Assembly: GCA_963556255.1 (NCBI GenBank)
Contig: OY744604.1
Coordinates: 95,737,980 to 95,801,979 of the forward strand
DNA from: Allolobophora icterica
Lineage: Eukaryota; Annelida; Clitellata; Crassiclitellata; Lumbricidae
Direction: 5' to 3'
DNA: 64,000 nt
Part shown: positions 46,370 to 58,325 of the stretch, piece by piece
How positions within the stretch are numbered: position 1 is the stretch's first letter
How the letters are laid out: each line of letters begins with the position of its first letter
The notes under the pieces: model-generated
What the model was told of the DNA's origin: nothing
Database searches by the model: none
The model's input: only the letters and a program-made list of their open reading frames with translations
Translations under genes and position numbers: made by a program

Positions 46370-46625
46370 AAGAAGAAGAGCAGTCCCTTAAGCTAACCCT
46401 GAGGCAGCCATGGGTATGAAGTGTTAGCGACTTCATTTTCTTAGCCTCGGCGTATGAAGGCGGATGGCCAATCCTCTCCTTCACCGTTCCATCTTCCCGC
46501 CGACAGTGTACGGTCAGTGTACTCAGTACAGCTGAGTCGGCTAGGGGGCGCAGGCCGAGCAGAAATCTCGACACAAATGTCTGCCCTGGCGGGGATTTAA
46601 ACCCCAGACCTCTCGCTAGTTCTTA
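46370..46625 (-). mobile_element. Probable tRNA-derived SINE of a second family
   Basis: On the minus strand a B-box-like GGTTTAAATCCCC is followed by GCTCGGCCTGCGCC, GGAAGATGGAACGGTG and GCCTCAGGGTTAGC blocks typical of a SINE body. Next to the head the plus strand has AACCCAACCCTAACCCTAA. I see only this copy. Confidence 0.45.
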
Positions 46626-49090
46626 GTCTAACCCCAACCCAACCCTAACCCTAATCTCACTGGTCGAAACCAATGGTAAAATGAAACTGGGTGTTCACGT
46701 GCATCAGTTGAAACAGGACGTGTATATATAGGGGAAGATTGGTACAAGAGAAAGGGTATCCGATGAATGAGAAACCCAGATGAGTTTGCAACGATGTGTG
46801 GAAGCGAAGAAACTGCAAATCTCCGTAGGCAGCAGAGCAGTGATCACTGACTCAAAGCCGGATCATGGAATCCTAGGCGTCGGCAGGTGCATTGTCGACC
46901 ATCGCTTATCATGCAAGTAGGAGGATCACAGATCGAATCCGTTCCTCCTCATGAAGCCACTGCAACGGTCGTCGCATACATCCGGATATAAAAGAAGATT
47001 CTGCCTTTTTGGTTACCGCTTGGAGGTAGGCTTGAATCAAACTAATAAATATAATATTGTGACGAATCAAACTTCTCGTCACAAGTGCAGCCATCTTAAC
47101 ATTTGTCTCCATTTCGGTATTTGTGTTATTGAAAGTCGATCGGGTTTGTCGGCCACTTAGTTCTTAGTCGCCGTCGATCGATGCAGCCGGTGTAGGCCTA
47201 CTGCGAAATATTATCCGGCAACAAAAACGATCCAAAACTTTGTGTCATTGGTTCCCGTGACCTATAATGTCACATAGAAACGTAGATGCCCGACGCCTCC
47301 TTTTCATTGACAGATATGATCCGGATTATTTGCTCAATGCGGTATTCCACCGATGACCTACTTTGCATCACCCTTGACCTCTCAACAAGAACCTTAACAC
47401 AATAGACTGGGAAGTCCTTATAAAATCACGTCGCGTCACGCTGCCAAACAACATGCGGGCAGTCTCTATAACAAATCCGAAATAAGAAGCACCAATCACA
47501 GAAGAAAATTGATATTAACATGCCGCTATTTATGGGTGGAAATAAACAGCAACATAAATCAGTCAAGTTGTCAGCATTTAGTAGATATGAATTCCTTTCC
47601 GTGATTGGTTGAGCTAAAATAGCTAAGAGTGCCAATTGCCTGTAATTTTGTACAGCACTTGGATATTACATAATTTAAATGGATTTTGATCATGAGTGCA
47701 GTATGTCACTTAATGTCATCTTTTGACCAACACAACTATTAAGCGAGAAATGATATCTTCAACTCAACTTGACAGGCCTCCTTTTAACAGGTGTTACCAT
47801 TTATTGACTATGACATCTTCAACATGTAGGCTAACAAAACCAAAATGTGACTGAGCTTCAAGGCATTTGGCAAAAACAGCAACACGTGATTGGAAGTGCT
47901 ACATTACTTGCAAAGTTATTACAACACTAACCAAGTAGTTTTCTTATTTCTATATGCCCTTGAGGCCTTGACCACAGTCGCACACAGAGTAACACACGCA
48001 AGCCAACTGATTAATGAGGCCCCTAAGGTGCGCTTAATTCAATAACAGACAATAATTGGGAACTGATCCTGCGTCAGTTGTCATCGTTCGGCCTCAGGAA
48101 TGCCATTAAGTAGGCCTACCATAGTCATTCTGCGAGTTTGATAACGATAAGGACACTTCTTTATGAACCTTTTACAAATTTCTTAGTAAAATATAACTGA
48201 GCTACATCAATAAGTTCACTTCGAACGCGGAATTTCCATCCTAAAAATAGAATACGTTCCTGCTAACGAACTTAAAACCGCTTCGCCCCTTAAAATCACG
48301 TTTTATCCTAAATTTACTTGCATATTCGTAATGTCACTAGCCCACGATCTCACTTGCAGACATGAATTACAATATTTCTTTGCATCAGCGAGTAATACGC
48401 TTCATAAACAGAACTATTGTTAACGAAGTTCGCCTAACCATTCGGAACGTATTTGTCAACGGATTAGATTTCGCACGTAAGTCATGCGAAATTGCATCCT
48501 GGCAACAGAAGTGGGCGTGGTCGGATCGTTTTTGTTGCCGGATAGTATTTCGCATGACACCGGCCGGTGTAAGATCATAGAGCAATAGACGCGTTGACAA
48601 GGAGACGGACAGCGACCAGTACGCGCACGGACAGTCGCGCATGCATTGTTGACACGACCAACGACCTCTGCTGCAGGTGCAGTGAAATAGAGCAATGCAA
48701 GCGCTGATAAAGACACGGACTGAGAGAGAGAGAGATGTAGACGGACACTCGTGCTGTCTTTTCCCGCTCGTGGATTGCCAGATGTACTTGAAAGGGCCAT
48801 TCCGACACGATATCGTTGGAAGATAAAAGGTTTGTAGCGCCAGTCACGTACGATGAGAGAGATGCACAAGGACATAGAAGCAGACATATCCTCCGATATC
48901 ACAGATACACAAGCCTATGTTGATGCTGCAGTGAAGACCGGGGTTAAACCCCTGCACATCAAAGAGCACACCGACAGGCCTGGATCGTGAGAACATAATT
49001 TTTGTGTGTGTCCTTTCTCATGCCGATGGATTAAACGTTGAAGGAAACGTTGCGCGGGAGATTTTCGTGACTATTTCTTTTCAGGCTGGA
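46626..49090. other. Intergenic, no gene recognised
   Basis: Several 60-150 codon frames occur on both strands (such as 48456-48902 minus), none with family resemblance. No repeat homologous to the rest of the window was noticed. Confidence 0.5.
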
Positions 49091-49099
49091 AAGTGAAGC

Positions 49100-49160
49100 T
49101 ATATAAGAGAGCCGCTTTTTCTGGCCGCAGAAGTTGCTTTCGGTCGTTGCCTAGGTAAGA
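49100..49160 (+). promoter_or_regulatory. Possible TATA promoter and short first exon with splice donor
   Basis: CTATATAAG at 49100-49108 is followed about 30 bp on by a GC-richer stretch and then CTAG|GTAAGA at 49151-49160. The geometry fits a TATA promoter plus a 25-30 nt first exon. No downstream coding exon was identified, so this may be coincidence. Confidence 0.25.
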
Positions 49161-50499
49161 CGTTTCGTTGAGTGGTAGCTTTTCTGTATGGTTTGCTGCG
49201 TGGAATTACAGAATACCTTACTGCGTGGATATATTGCTTCCTGTGTGATTCTGGCGATATTAGCGGAAAGGTTGATTCATTGTTTGTCTGCGAGGTATAA
49301 GTTCGAATCCTGCTGGAGTATTTTAATTCAAGTGATATTTCTTTTCTGGAGTGTTCTTCGTGGATCTATCTGTCGATGGCGATCCTCTCTGTAAAGTCAT
49401 TGGATGTATGTCGATTCACTGTGCTGATTAAGCGTTTCTGATGCGAGTTGCTGTCGAAAGGTTTCGCATAATTCTACGGAGGTACTATATTGAGTTTATA
49501 TCGAAGGAAGAGCTTATCGTTGATCGGTCATTGCTATAGACCGAGGTAGCGTGCATTACGATCTCTGTATTTTCCAAGATAAAAGAGGGTTTATACATTT
49601 GATTTTGAGGCCGAGCGGAAATTGCCATTTCTTACTCCAAATCGTATTAAGGTTGATTTGTGATCGAAATTGGAATTATTGCTCTGATTTGATGTAACTT
49701 TTAGATAAGAATTGTTGTGGGAAGATCTTCAATAATAATTATTAAACCGAAACAAACTGCTGATTGATTGTATTAGCAATGGAGCCAACTAGTGGTTCTT
49801 CCCCAAGTAGATAACCTGGAGGAGGCGCTATATGAATTCTCCATATGAATGAAAACCTTAGGAGAGCCATAGCACCATAGATAGGGCAACACCTACGTCA
49901 AACCTCTCAAGGCCAGGCTGCGCCATTGATCTGGTCTTGGAACAACTAGGAACGTTGAAGCTGGATCTTGCTGAGCACCATCTTGAAACTAGGGACGCCA
50001 CGAAGAATTTGCCACATGAAACTAGGGAACCCATGTATAATATGCAAACTCAATTTACAGAGCGCCATCTTGAAGCTAGGGAGGCAATGAATAAGTTGGT
50101 TGTGGACAGTAGTCATATTTCACTTGGTGTTTTAGCTGTTTTAAAATTTTTAATAACGATAGATTCAGAATCTCATGTATACATAATTATGCATATACAT
50201 TTATGTGTATTGGTCGGTGTTATAGTGGGTGTGCTGTGTGCGTTGTGCGTATGCGTGTGTATATATATATATAACATGTATAATATATATGTGTTTGTGT
50301 GTTAGGGCGTTTGTGTGGGTTGGTGGGAGAGGTTTCGGTGGGTTTGTAGGTGTGTTTGTGCTCGTGAGAGTCTCAGGGTATCTGTACATGAAATACCAAA
50401 AGTTATGTATTATATGTACTTTGTCATACACGCATGCATATTGCAAAGCGGATCCATATTTCATTATTTCTTCCTGGTTGATCGCACGTTCTCAGTCAT
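49161..50499. other. Intergenic; LINE-like tail and GT-rich sequence
   Basis: 49795-49835 (CCAAGTAGATAACCTGGAGGAGGCGCTATATGAATT) is a solitary LINE-type 3' tail. 50215-50380 is GT-rich. The 122-codon frame at 49937 has a short internal repeat (HHLETRDA / RHLEAREA) but no recognisable family. Confidence 0.4.
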
Positions 50500-50674
50500 T
50501 CAACATCATCCTGATGATCCAACTGCATTATACATTTTTTAAACAAACAATAACGGTCGCAACATGCGGGTAAAAGTAGCCTTATACATTTATCCGCTTT
50601 ATGTTCATGTTTATTTTCATATTTATTAGCGCCTTCCTTATAAGACTCACTTCCTGGTATGTTAGTGCTTTGAT

Positions 50675-50688
50675 CACGTGATAAAATA
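50675..50688 (+). promoter_or_regulatory. Putative core promoter of Mab-21-like copy 3
   Basis: CACGTG directly followed by ATAAAATA, then CATCAGGATTTG, arranged as in cassette D. This is inferred from conservation between diverged cassettes. Confidence 0.3.
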
Positions 50689-50830
50689 TCAGTTCCCATC
50701 AGGATTTGAGAGTTGTATTTTAAATACTTCACCTATGCGAATTTCATCGAGTTCAGTTTTAATAATTGTGTGTCAAGATCTACTGTTTGATTTCATTCAT
50801 CCAATACTCCTTTTTAAAATTTTTGTATCG

Positions 50831-50842
50831 CTTAAGGTAAGT
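50831..50842 (+). promoter_or_regulatory. Conserved splice-donor-like site CTTAAG|GTAAGT
   Basis: The same 12-mer is present in cassettes D (16405-16416) and B (45021-45032) within much more diverged sequence, and is deleted in A. It fits the 5' splice consensus perfectly and would end a noncoding exon of about 130 nt. Confidence 0.4.
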
Positions 50843-52407
50843 TATAGTTTCAGTTGAAGCATTCATTTAGAGGTTTCACAAACTAGAGCATTTATTCAAT
50901 CAATGAAGTGCATTGTAGACTACTGGTTCAATTGGATATTTGTTACTGCAGAACATGAGATTTAGACAGAAATTTTGACTGTTCTACCTGCTGGGTTTTT
51001 ACGAAAGCGCGGGAACTACAAGTCCTCACACGTTTGAGTATAGGTTCTCGTGAGCTCGATATTAAATCGCTTAAATAAGCCACAATCGGTATACGAACTG
51101 GCATCAGACTCATCTAATGCACTCTTTAATCTATGCAGCTAACACGGGTATTAGGCCTAAGCGTTAAGATCGTGACGATGACGATGACTGCAACAACGAA
51201 GATAGTGTTGAAATATAGGCCTAGCAGAACGCCCTCTGGCGGCATCGGGCTGCTGTGAAACCTCGTTGGAGTGGGAGCCAGTTCAGCATGAGGACATGCC
51301 TCAGCTCAGTAGTACACGGCGGGTGGTTTAGCCCGAAGACGCTCACTATGTCGTACTAATGGAGGTTTACTTCTTGCATCCATTTGCACGGGGTTCAATT
51401 CCGGAAGTTGATCTACCAGGACAGCAGGAGTGGTGTCCGTGGTTCCCGGATAGGGCACGGTTGTCGTCCCAGACGAAACACCAGGGTCCTTTTTAACCAG
51501 GAGTCTTCATCTCGGTTTAATCAGAACGTTCTGGTAACATAAATACCTCAGGACAGGGAACTTCTTCAGAGGCAAAGGTTCGAACCTCCGATGATCTTTC
51601 TGACTCATTTACGCAGGATTGCTGAAAGCCTACGTAACAATTCCTGCCTTAAAATGGGATCAACAGAAACCTCGTTCATTAAGTCAAGAAATTCATCCCA
51701 CTTATCTTTCATATTTAGTTAATTAAATCTGATAGGTGACAGACTGCAATAGTATAACAGACAATTATTAAGCACAGAAGTAACAATTCCCGTGTATTCG
51801 CTTTTATAGCAAACACAGACATCCTCCCAAATAGCAGCTAGTTTAGAAGCGACTAATCAGGGCTCACTATGTTCCTCGAGGCTAAGTCTATACATTGGCT
51901 ACAGAGTAGTACAGAATGAGTTGTCGGAATTTTCACTACCAAATCTTATCACCTGCTTGAAACTTCTACGTCTACAAATCTAGGAACAAACCTAATCGAA
52001 TTTCTAGTGGAAATCAAACAACATTCGACATAAAATCGAGGAGCAAAGACGAGTGCGTCCAACCACCATCGGCGCTTGAGCACAACAGCTAGATAAGGAT
52101 AGATCACGTGACCTCCTAAAACGTAAAATATGCGCCACCTATCGAGAAAGGCTAAAATATGCCATGCTTTAGTGAGGCCTTAAACGAGTCGCCTCCTAGC
52201 GAACCGCATATATTTTCCTTATGGTAATGTAACGTATTCCAACAGAACTCAGCTCAATGACCGGGAAAAGTAAGTTCTCCTCGTATGTGCTTCAGTCCAG
52301 AAGCGAACATGCAGTGGTAAACCCTGGGTTCACCATAGATTATATGATGATTTGTGATTTAGAATGCACGAAGATGATGAAACTCAAACTTGTAATTTAC
52401 ATTTAAG

Positions 52408-55206
52408 ATGATGGATGATCCGGAACAATTGAAGGAGGAAATTGTATCTGAATTCATTGTTGGAACATGTCAGTTGCTTCCAAAGTCATATGATGCTGTT
52501 TCTGAACCTTCCTATTTCGGAAGTGTGTATGCCATACACTGTGGCAGCACTATGGAGTTCTATATACGACCATTGACTCCATGCTTCGATGACATTGATG
52601 CGTTAATCTTAAGATGTGATCGTTTGGCGTTCGCAGAAAATTTTCCAGTGTTGCCAAATGATGTGAGTCGCTTACACGATACGATCAAATGCTTCAGGAC
52701 GGAGTCATATCTCAGGTTTCCAGGTTTTGTTCAACTTCGAGTTTGGGGGGAAATGAATTATAACTGGAAATATAAAACATATGAATTTAGCCATACAACT
52801 GATCCAGATATACTCACTAAATTCGATTTTGCTGCTCACGTGGCTGCTAGTAACCTGATCAATAAACGTATCTGTAAACAACTGGAGACGGTGAAAGGTC
52901 CTGCAATTACGACTGAAAAGAGTGCAACACTTGCAGCGAACGATAACGTCTTAAGCATGTGGTGCCCTCAGTGGCCTAAGGAAGCCCAAAGTTGGTCAAA
53001 ACGACCTAGAAATCACGGATGGCCGAAGATTGCTACAATATCAGAAGTTGTGCAACAAGGCTGTCATTTGGTATACGCTCAGCACCGTACGTGTAGGAAC
53101 GATGAATGGCAGTGGAGATTGTCATTTTCAGTGGCAGAAGTTATTTTACTTCAAAGTTGGAGTCAAGTTCAGCAGATTGTATATCATATGCTCAGATTCT
53201 TCTCCCAGAGAGAATTAATACATAAGGATTGTAAAAAGGAAGATGAGGTTCTCTGTACATATCACTTCAAGACGCTGATGTTATGGACTTGTGAAGAGAT
53301 GTCATCACAATGGTGGAATTCCTCTTCGATTATTGCAATCTGTCGTGAGTTGCTTAAAAAGCTTTCAGAATGGCTAAAGAGGAGATACTGTCCGAACTAT
53401 TTTATTCCTGAAGCAAATTTATTTCACGAGGGATTCAGTTCGACAATACTTGACGAAGTTGAAAGACAATTGAATAAATTCTGCAAAACTGGCATTCTCT
53501 GTCAATGGTTCATTGAAAATTACAAAATACCAAACATTCCAGCATATGTCGGACCTGGACAGAGGGTAGATATTTCAAAATACTTACTAATTCTCATTGA
53601 ATATCGGAAAACAATGCAGTCAGAATCTTTGGATTTCTTGTTTTCCATCGGATTTGTCAGCTGTAATATCTACACTCGTAGATCAATTAAGTCTCACTGC
53701 TTACAACCGAGATCCATTTTATGTGAAATGCGTGCTGAAAGAGAATTTATACTTTTAGGAGACAGAAAAATGTCAATACTACCAATGCCGGTTGACATTT
53801 CGTGTTTCACATATTTTGATAAAACAGTGTATTGTTTTAATACTGCACATAGGTTAGGTAATGGAGAAATATCATTGGATGGTGAACTATTTGAATATGT
53901 CAAAGGAATTTTCTTTAAACATAAAATCGTAAGGTGTCAATATCATATATTCCCTGAACCCTTCACAGCAGAGAAAAGCCAGTATCAATTTCTGCAAGCA
54001 CAAGATTTAATGGAAAATTTAACTGGATCAAATAGGCGAGCAGAATTTCAACTATTGTCTCTGATGTCGAAAGAGTTTCTCAGAAAGGCTTTAGAGTGTG
54101 ACGATTCTCAATCCACCGACGTTGCTGCTGCAGCTTTGATCTACCTGGCTGCTCTCCATTTTGCATCATCAGAATACCAAATAGTAATAGACATCTGCTC
54201 AGCAGTCTTGATGTGTCAAACGATCCAGAAGGAAAATGAAACATTGAATGCAGGATGTCTGTTATTCATTGACGATGTTGTTAGAATCGTTGGATTTTGT
54301 GTGCTTTGCAAGAAGTTTGGTGAAATTGTGCATTTTAGTAAGAGGGGGATTTATCTTGATCTACGACTTACACCAAAGGTGTTTGCTCATTATTTGATAG
54401 CAATGACCGCCGAAAGAATGTCCAAACAAATTGAATCGAATCCCGACTTGGCTACTTCATCGTTTCCCTTAGATCAATCTTTGTTGGTTTTCGCCAAACA
54501 AAAGACAGACATTTTGATAAAGTCATGCACTTGTTTGAAAACTGCCAAGGAGTGTGTATATCGCAGAACAGATTATGTGAAAACGAATGCGACTTTAAAT
54601 GTGGATACTTTGTTTGTTAAAGAAAATGTGATTGATTATCTAACCGAATGTGCTTTAGAAAATATAACATCTTTCTATAGTGTGATCGAGAAAGACTTTG
54701 GCATCCAGTGCAACTCAGCTGACTGCTATCGTGCTTTGTACCTTTATAAATGTCGCCAATATGGTGAAGTTTTGCATTTATGTGAAGAAATTCTGAAGGA
54801 ACCTGATCTTCGGAGCGATTTGAAGAAGTTTGCATTTGCGAATGTCTTGGTGATGCCACCGCTTGACTCGTTTTTCGATAAAGACGTACAATCGTTGGTA
54901 GGATTTCATACGCTCCTTCATTTTCTATCACCTTTAAATGACGATGATTTGCGGAAATTTAAGTTAGCTGTGCAGTATTATAACGACCGTGGAGACCATG
55001 ACTCTCTTGAGAAGCATTACACCGTAACAAGTTTTCATTTCCTCGGAAGACATTTCCTCGCGAAATATTTGAAACTCAAATGTTGTCTGGACTGTAGTTA
55101 TCCGTATAGAAAGGAATTATTTAATTTCTGTGCCATGAGGAGTAGCCTTCCGTTCGAACACATTATTCTCCAGTTTTTTCGACGAAAGCAGCATGATATT
55201 AATTAA
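52408..55206 (+). CDS. Mab-21/cGAS-like nucleotidyltransferase with TPR-like C-terminal half (copy 3, complete)
   Basis: 932 codons, the same length as copy 2 and without internal stops. An in-frame TAA upstream of ATG fixes the start within this exon. G46-S47, D62, D64 (DDIDALI) and D179 (NDNVLSMW) are all conserved, as are QWRLSFSVAE, YHFKTLMLW, YFIPEANLF and the two TPR-like stretches (such as SADCYRALYLYKCRQYGE). In the first 402 nt I count 36 differences from copy 2, about 24 of them amino-acid changing. That suggests weak constraint or fast protein evolution. By contrast 54847-54942 is identical to copy 2 over about 96 nt. This is the only copy whose 5' cassette keeps every promoter and splice-like feature. 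Function as an innate sensor or second-messenger synthase is a family-based inference. Confidence 0.9.
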   Translation: MMDDPEQLKEEIVSEFIVGTCQLLPKSYDAVSEPSYFGSVYAIHCGSTMEFYIRPLTPCFDDIDALILRCDRLAFAENFPVLPNDVSRLHDTIKCFRTESYLRFPGFVQLRVWGEMNYNWKYKTYEFSHTTDPDILTKFDFAAHVAASNLINKRICKQLETVKGPAITTEKSATLAANDNVLSMWCPQWPKEAQSWSKRPRNHGWPKIATISEVVQQGCHLVYAQHRTCRNDEWQWRLSFSVAEVILLQSWSQVQQIVYHMLRFFSQRELIHKDCKKEDEVLCTYHFKTLMLWTCEEMSSQWWNSSSIIAICRELLKKLSEWLKRRYCPNYFIPEANLFHEGFSSTILDEVERQLNKFCKTGILCQWFIENYKIPNIPAYVGPGQRVDISKYLLILIEYRKTMQSESLDFLFSIGFVSCNIYTRRSIKSHCLQPRSILCEMRAEREFILLGDRKMSILPMPVDISCFTYFDKTVYCFNTAHRLGNGEISLDGELFEYVKGIFFKHKIVRCQYHIFPEPFTAEKSQYQFLQAQDLMENLTGSNRRAEFQLLSLMSKEFLRKALECDDSQSTDVAAAALIYLAALHFASSEYQIVIDICSAVLMCQTIQKENETLNAGCLLFIDDVVRIVGFCVLCKKFGEIVHFSKRGIYLDLRLTPKVFAHYLIAMTAERMSKQIESNPDLATSSFPLDQSLLVFAKQKTDILIKSCTCLKTAKECVYRRTDYVKTNATLNVDTLFVKENVIDYLTECALENITSFYSVIEKDFGIQCNSADCYRALYLYKCRQYGEVLHLCEEILKEPDLRSDLKKFAFANVLVMPPLDSFFDKDVQSLVGFHTLLHFLSPLNDDDLRKFKLAVQYYNDRGDHDSLEKHYTVTSFHFLGRHFLAKYLKLKCCLDCSYPYRKELFNFCAMRSSLPFEHIILQFFRRKQHDIN

Positions 55207-55456
55207 TTAACACAGGGTGTTATAATGTAACTGACTAAGTACTGTTTTCCGATTGATATGCTTTTTTGTTATGTAAAGTTGAAGACTGTAAATAATTTTT
55301 TGATGGTAGTCAATTTTTTTAAATTTTGTGACATAGTTTAAACGTTAGACACTACGCCATTGTTATGAATTTCAGAGACCATCACCGCGAATATTACTCT
55401 TATCTGTCCACTTAAAATCATCACACTGGGCAAAAACTACTTCCGCGCAGAAATTC
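55207..55456. other. Immediate 3' flank of copy 3
   Basis: Matches 25889-26003 and 26606-26703 of copy 2 across the LINE D site. The minus-strand antisense frame once continued here: after the stop at 55457 the sequence still encodes EFLRGSSFCPV. Confidence 0.7.
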
Positions 55457-55759
55457 TTATGCTACTGCAAACATTGTATCGCTTTGTTCTGCTTTGTTAG
55501 GCATTACTCCTACGAAAATAGAGTGGTTAAGGGCGGCGGTAGGGGGTACTGCGACTATATTGGGTATGTTGCTTGGGTTCGTTCTAGGTTTTACGGACTG
55601 TATTTCTCTTGTGCATGTTTGCACACTAAGCATGCGCTGCATAAGTTCAGCTTGTGGAAATGCAAAGTCCTTACCACGGTTTGTCTTCTGTCCAATATCA
55701 TAGAGCTTTGCGTCTGTCTGATCTAAACGATTCATGATTCTATTCATCAGAGAGGGCAT
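55457..55759 (-). CDS. Small antisense frame convergent with the Mab-21-like gene (copy 3), hypothetical
   Basis: 100 codons, MPSLMNRIMNRLDQTDAKLY to ...TMFAVA. The stop is premature relative to copy 2. The upstream N-terminal block beyond the CT microsatellite has lost its ATG (ACG) and gained a TGA, so even if the family once coded this copy probably does not encode the full protein. Its 3' end lies 250 bp from the Mab-21-like stop, in tail-to-tail orientation. No known domain. Confidence 0.3.
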   Translation of the reverse strand: MPSLMNRIMNRLDQTDAKLYDIGQKTNRGKDFAFPQAELMQRMLSVQTCTREIQSVKPRTNPSNIPNIVAVPPTAALNHSIFVGVMPNKAEQSDTMFAVA

Positions 55760-55790
55760 CGGTGCATCAGAACTGGCAGACCTTTCCTGA

Positions 55791-55791
<1 letters not shown>

Positions 55792-55882
<91 letters not shown>

Positions 55883-55909
55883 GTCTGTCTCTCACTCTCT
55901 CTCTCTCGG
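55792..55909. repeat. (CT)n microsatellite
   Basis: A CT array with three CTGT units, at the same duplicon position as 27087-27313 but shorter. Confidence 0.95.
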
Positions 55910-55956
55910 CTCATAATTCTAAGCAAGGACTGGAACGCTGAGACGTGGTTTTAACC

Positions 55957-57775
55957 TTTATTTTACCACTACGCTTTTTAGGTGGAATTTTCAGATGCCA
56001 CTTAAATATGTGTTACACTTTAAACATATTTAAACATATATGAGAAGCTTTTATTCATATTTCAAGTTTAAGGTCATTTTTGAAGGTGTTCCAAAAATGG
56101 AACGTTGGGTCATTCCCACTAGCATTTCTCACAATGGCAGCGGAACCTGACTAAACGATACCAAAGCCATTGAAAACCAATTTATTTTAAGGTATGAAAA
56201 CATTCAAAACAGTTCACAGTTCTTGAGACATTTGTCACATTATTTGGTAGTGTTTTTCTAAATAAATGCAACAACCCTGGCTTTCAAGACCATTGTAATG
56301 CCGTCATGACTGCATTGGAGCAGTGGGTCCCACTAAACGACAAAGCCTTGAGCTTTTGACCAAAGCCTCCAAATGGGTCATAGTTGTTCAGCTTCCGAGA
56401 CACGATAGTGTAGTCGCCATGCAGCAACTACCACATGTTGATGGCATTGCTGAAAAACTTCCACTACCACTTGTTTCCTTTGATTCTTGGTCGATGCGCA
56501 GACAGAAGCCGATCCATTAGATCAACCCCTCCCATACTGTTGTATAAGCTTAGTTGTTTATCATGAGTACTAATTCTTTCTCCTGGCAACCTCAGACACT
56601 GACTGAGCACTTATTTCAAAGGATTTACTGTATCAAAGTTACTGGAACATGTTACTACATTGTTGTCTGACCACCTAACAACACAAATTATTCTGCCATC
56701 ACAAGTGTACTCAAAAGCACCTCTGTCTTCCTTTGCAAACATTTTCTTATCTATCCAGTTCAACCATCACGAGTACCTGTTGCCCTTATCCCCATGTTTC
56801 TCAACTTAGACAGAAGGTTGTAACTAGTAAAAAGATTTCACAGCATAGCAGGTTATTTAGTTTTCCCGTGATGAGTTCGAAAAAATTCATGACAACGTGC
56901 TCACCAAGGGTGTTTCTGCGGGTCAACTACTTCTGCCACAATAAATTGTTGCTTGATTTGGAAATTTTGGATAACCATCCGATGAACAAAACATCGAGAT
57001 CTTATAACCAAATCTGATTGATTGTCCTCTTGTGAACATCTTTGGCCCATAATAAGGCACCATGGATTGATCAGTGCTAGGTTTTTCATGAAAACTTCCA
57101 CACTGCATCGTGGATTTTTAGCTGATCATACAGTGGAGCAAATTTTGTCACTCTAGAATCACCAAGAGATCTGTTGTCAGCTAGATTCCAGAAGATGAAC
57201 CTTTCTTTGTTTCCCCAGCTTTGTACATCTTGAACTGTTACAGCTGCTGTTCCAATTTTTCTTCTTCTGATAAGAAGGATCATCACCTTCCATTTCAGAG
57301 GATGAAACTTTGTCGTGGAAAGCTGGAGGTTTCCTGTTGGTGTGATTTCTTGTTCTCTTTGGATTTAGTCGATTATCTTGGTGTGCCTCCAGTAGCGTTG
57401 TTGGTTTATCTTTTGCAAAACCATTCATATGGGATTATTTTCTAGCCTCTCGCTTTCTGCGTCTGTTCTCCCATATAAGATTTTCATTTCTGTTGCCATC
57501 GCGGCTACTGGTTGCTCATCATCGCTTCTACCACAGAATACATCAAATTTGACACAAACATCTACAGGCTCTACAGATACCAGATCATTTTCATCTATTT
57601 GTTGACACTCAATTTAGTTGCCATCAGCTGGTGGAAGGATGCAAATATCATCTTCGTAGCAACTATGTTCCGTCATTTTTTGCAACTGCTTGCTGAAGCG
57701 TTGTCGCGTCGTTGTCTAAATTCCAATTTAAATATTCAAATTTATAATAAAATCACTGTAAAAAATGAATGAATG
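55957..57775 (-). mobile_element. piggyBac-family DNA transposon relic
   Basis: The minus strand encodes decayed transposase pieces in order: a basic N-terminal region (about 57430-57180); WNLADNRSLGDSRV; STDQSMVPYYGPKMF with RGQSIRFGYK and SSDGYP (about 57100-56940), the DDE core region; an RGSFEYTCDGRIICVVRW block near 56700; and MDRLLSAHRPR with KWWWKFF near 56480. Many stops and frameshifts are present. The paralogous flanks of copies 1 and 2 are continuous here, so it inserted after duplication. A TTAA abuts the left edge (CCTTTATTTTACC end), but the right edge and its TTAA were not resolved. Confidence 0.75.
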
Positions 57776-57852
57776 AAAGAAAGTTCAAACTGTAAATGAT
57801 TAACCGAAATAATTGTCAGACTGAATAACCTTTATTTAAACTTAGTAGGGGG

Positions 57853-57854
<2 letters not shown>

Positions 57855-57939
<85 letters not shown>
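57855..57939. repeat. (AT)n microsatellite
   Basis: A perfect AT array at the same duplicon position as 6331-6519. Homology among duplicons ends here. Confidence 0.95.
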
Positions 57940-57942
<3 letters not shown>

Positions 57943-58325
57943 GGTGGCTCAGAAAAAATAATTTCTTATTTTTTTAACTCTCACCCTCTCATAATGTTCC
58001 AAATAAATAAATAAAATTTCCTGTGAAGTTTGTGATTTTTAGGATGATGTTTAGGGGTACCTCATGATAAGTGTAGTTTTACATAGGTATGTCCTATTCA
58101 TACAATGTTGCTAATTAGTATTAAGTCTAAACAGTGAACACTCTGTATTCATTGTCTACTGTCTAGCAGTGCATGCATTATTAATCAGAAGCAGTAACAC
58201 TGTGTAATCAACAGCTAATTAAAGAATTATTAAAGTAAGTTCTGAAAATGGTTCTAGTCCGACATAGCCTTCAACATAAAAAAACACATAATACAAAAAG
58301 ACTGTCTACTGTTAAACGCTAATGT
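57940..58325. other. Intergenic, nothing recognised
   Basis: AT-rich; no supported feature. Confidence 0.5.

Larger units (their letters stand above)
50500..52407 (+). repeat. 5' cassette C, upstream of Mab-21-like copy 3
   Basis: Aligns with cassettes A, B and D. It retains both the E-box/TATA pair (50675-50688) and the donor-like site (50831-50842). If the ATTTACATTTAAG before the ATG at 52408 is an acceptor, the intron would be about 1.57 kb. Confidence 0.7.

Noticed and set aside
46624..46650. Interstitial telomere-like CCCTAA repeats
   Set aside because: Only two to three imperfect units; too short to claim a telomere relic.
46909..48902. Several 60-150 codon frames on both strands
   Set aside because: Overlapping, with no recognisable motifs and no conservation elsewhere in the window.
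49937..50305. 122-codon frame with a repeated H-L-E-x-R-x-A motif
   Set aside because: Very short internal similarity, no family resemblance, and it runs into a GT-rich simple sequence.
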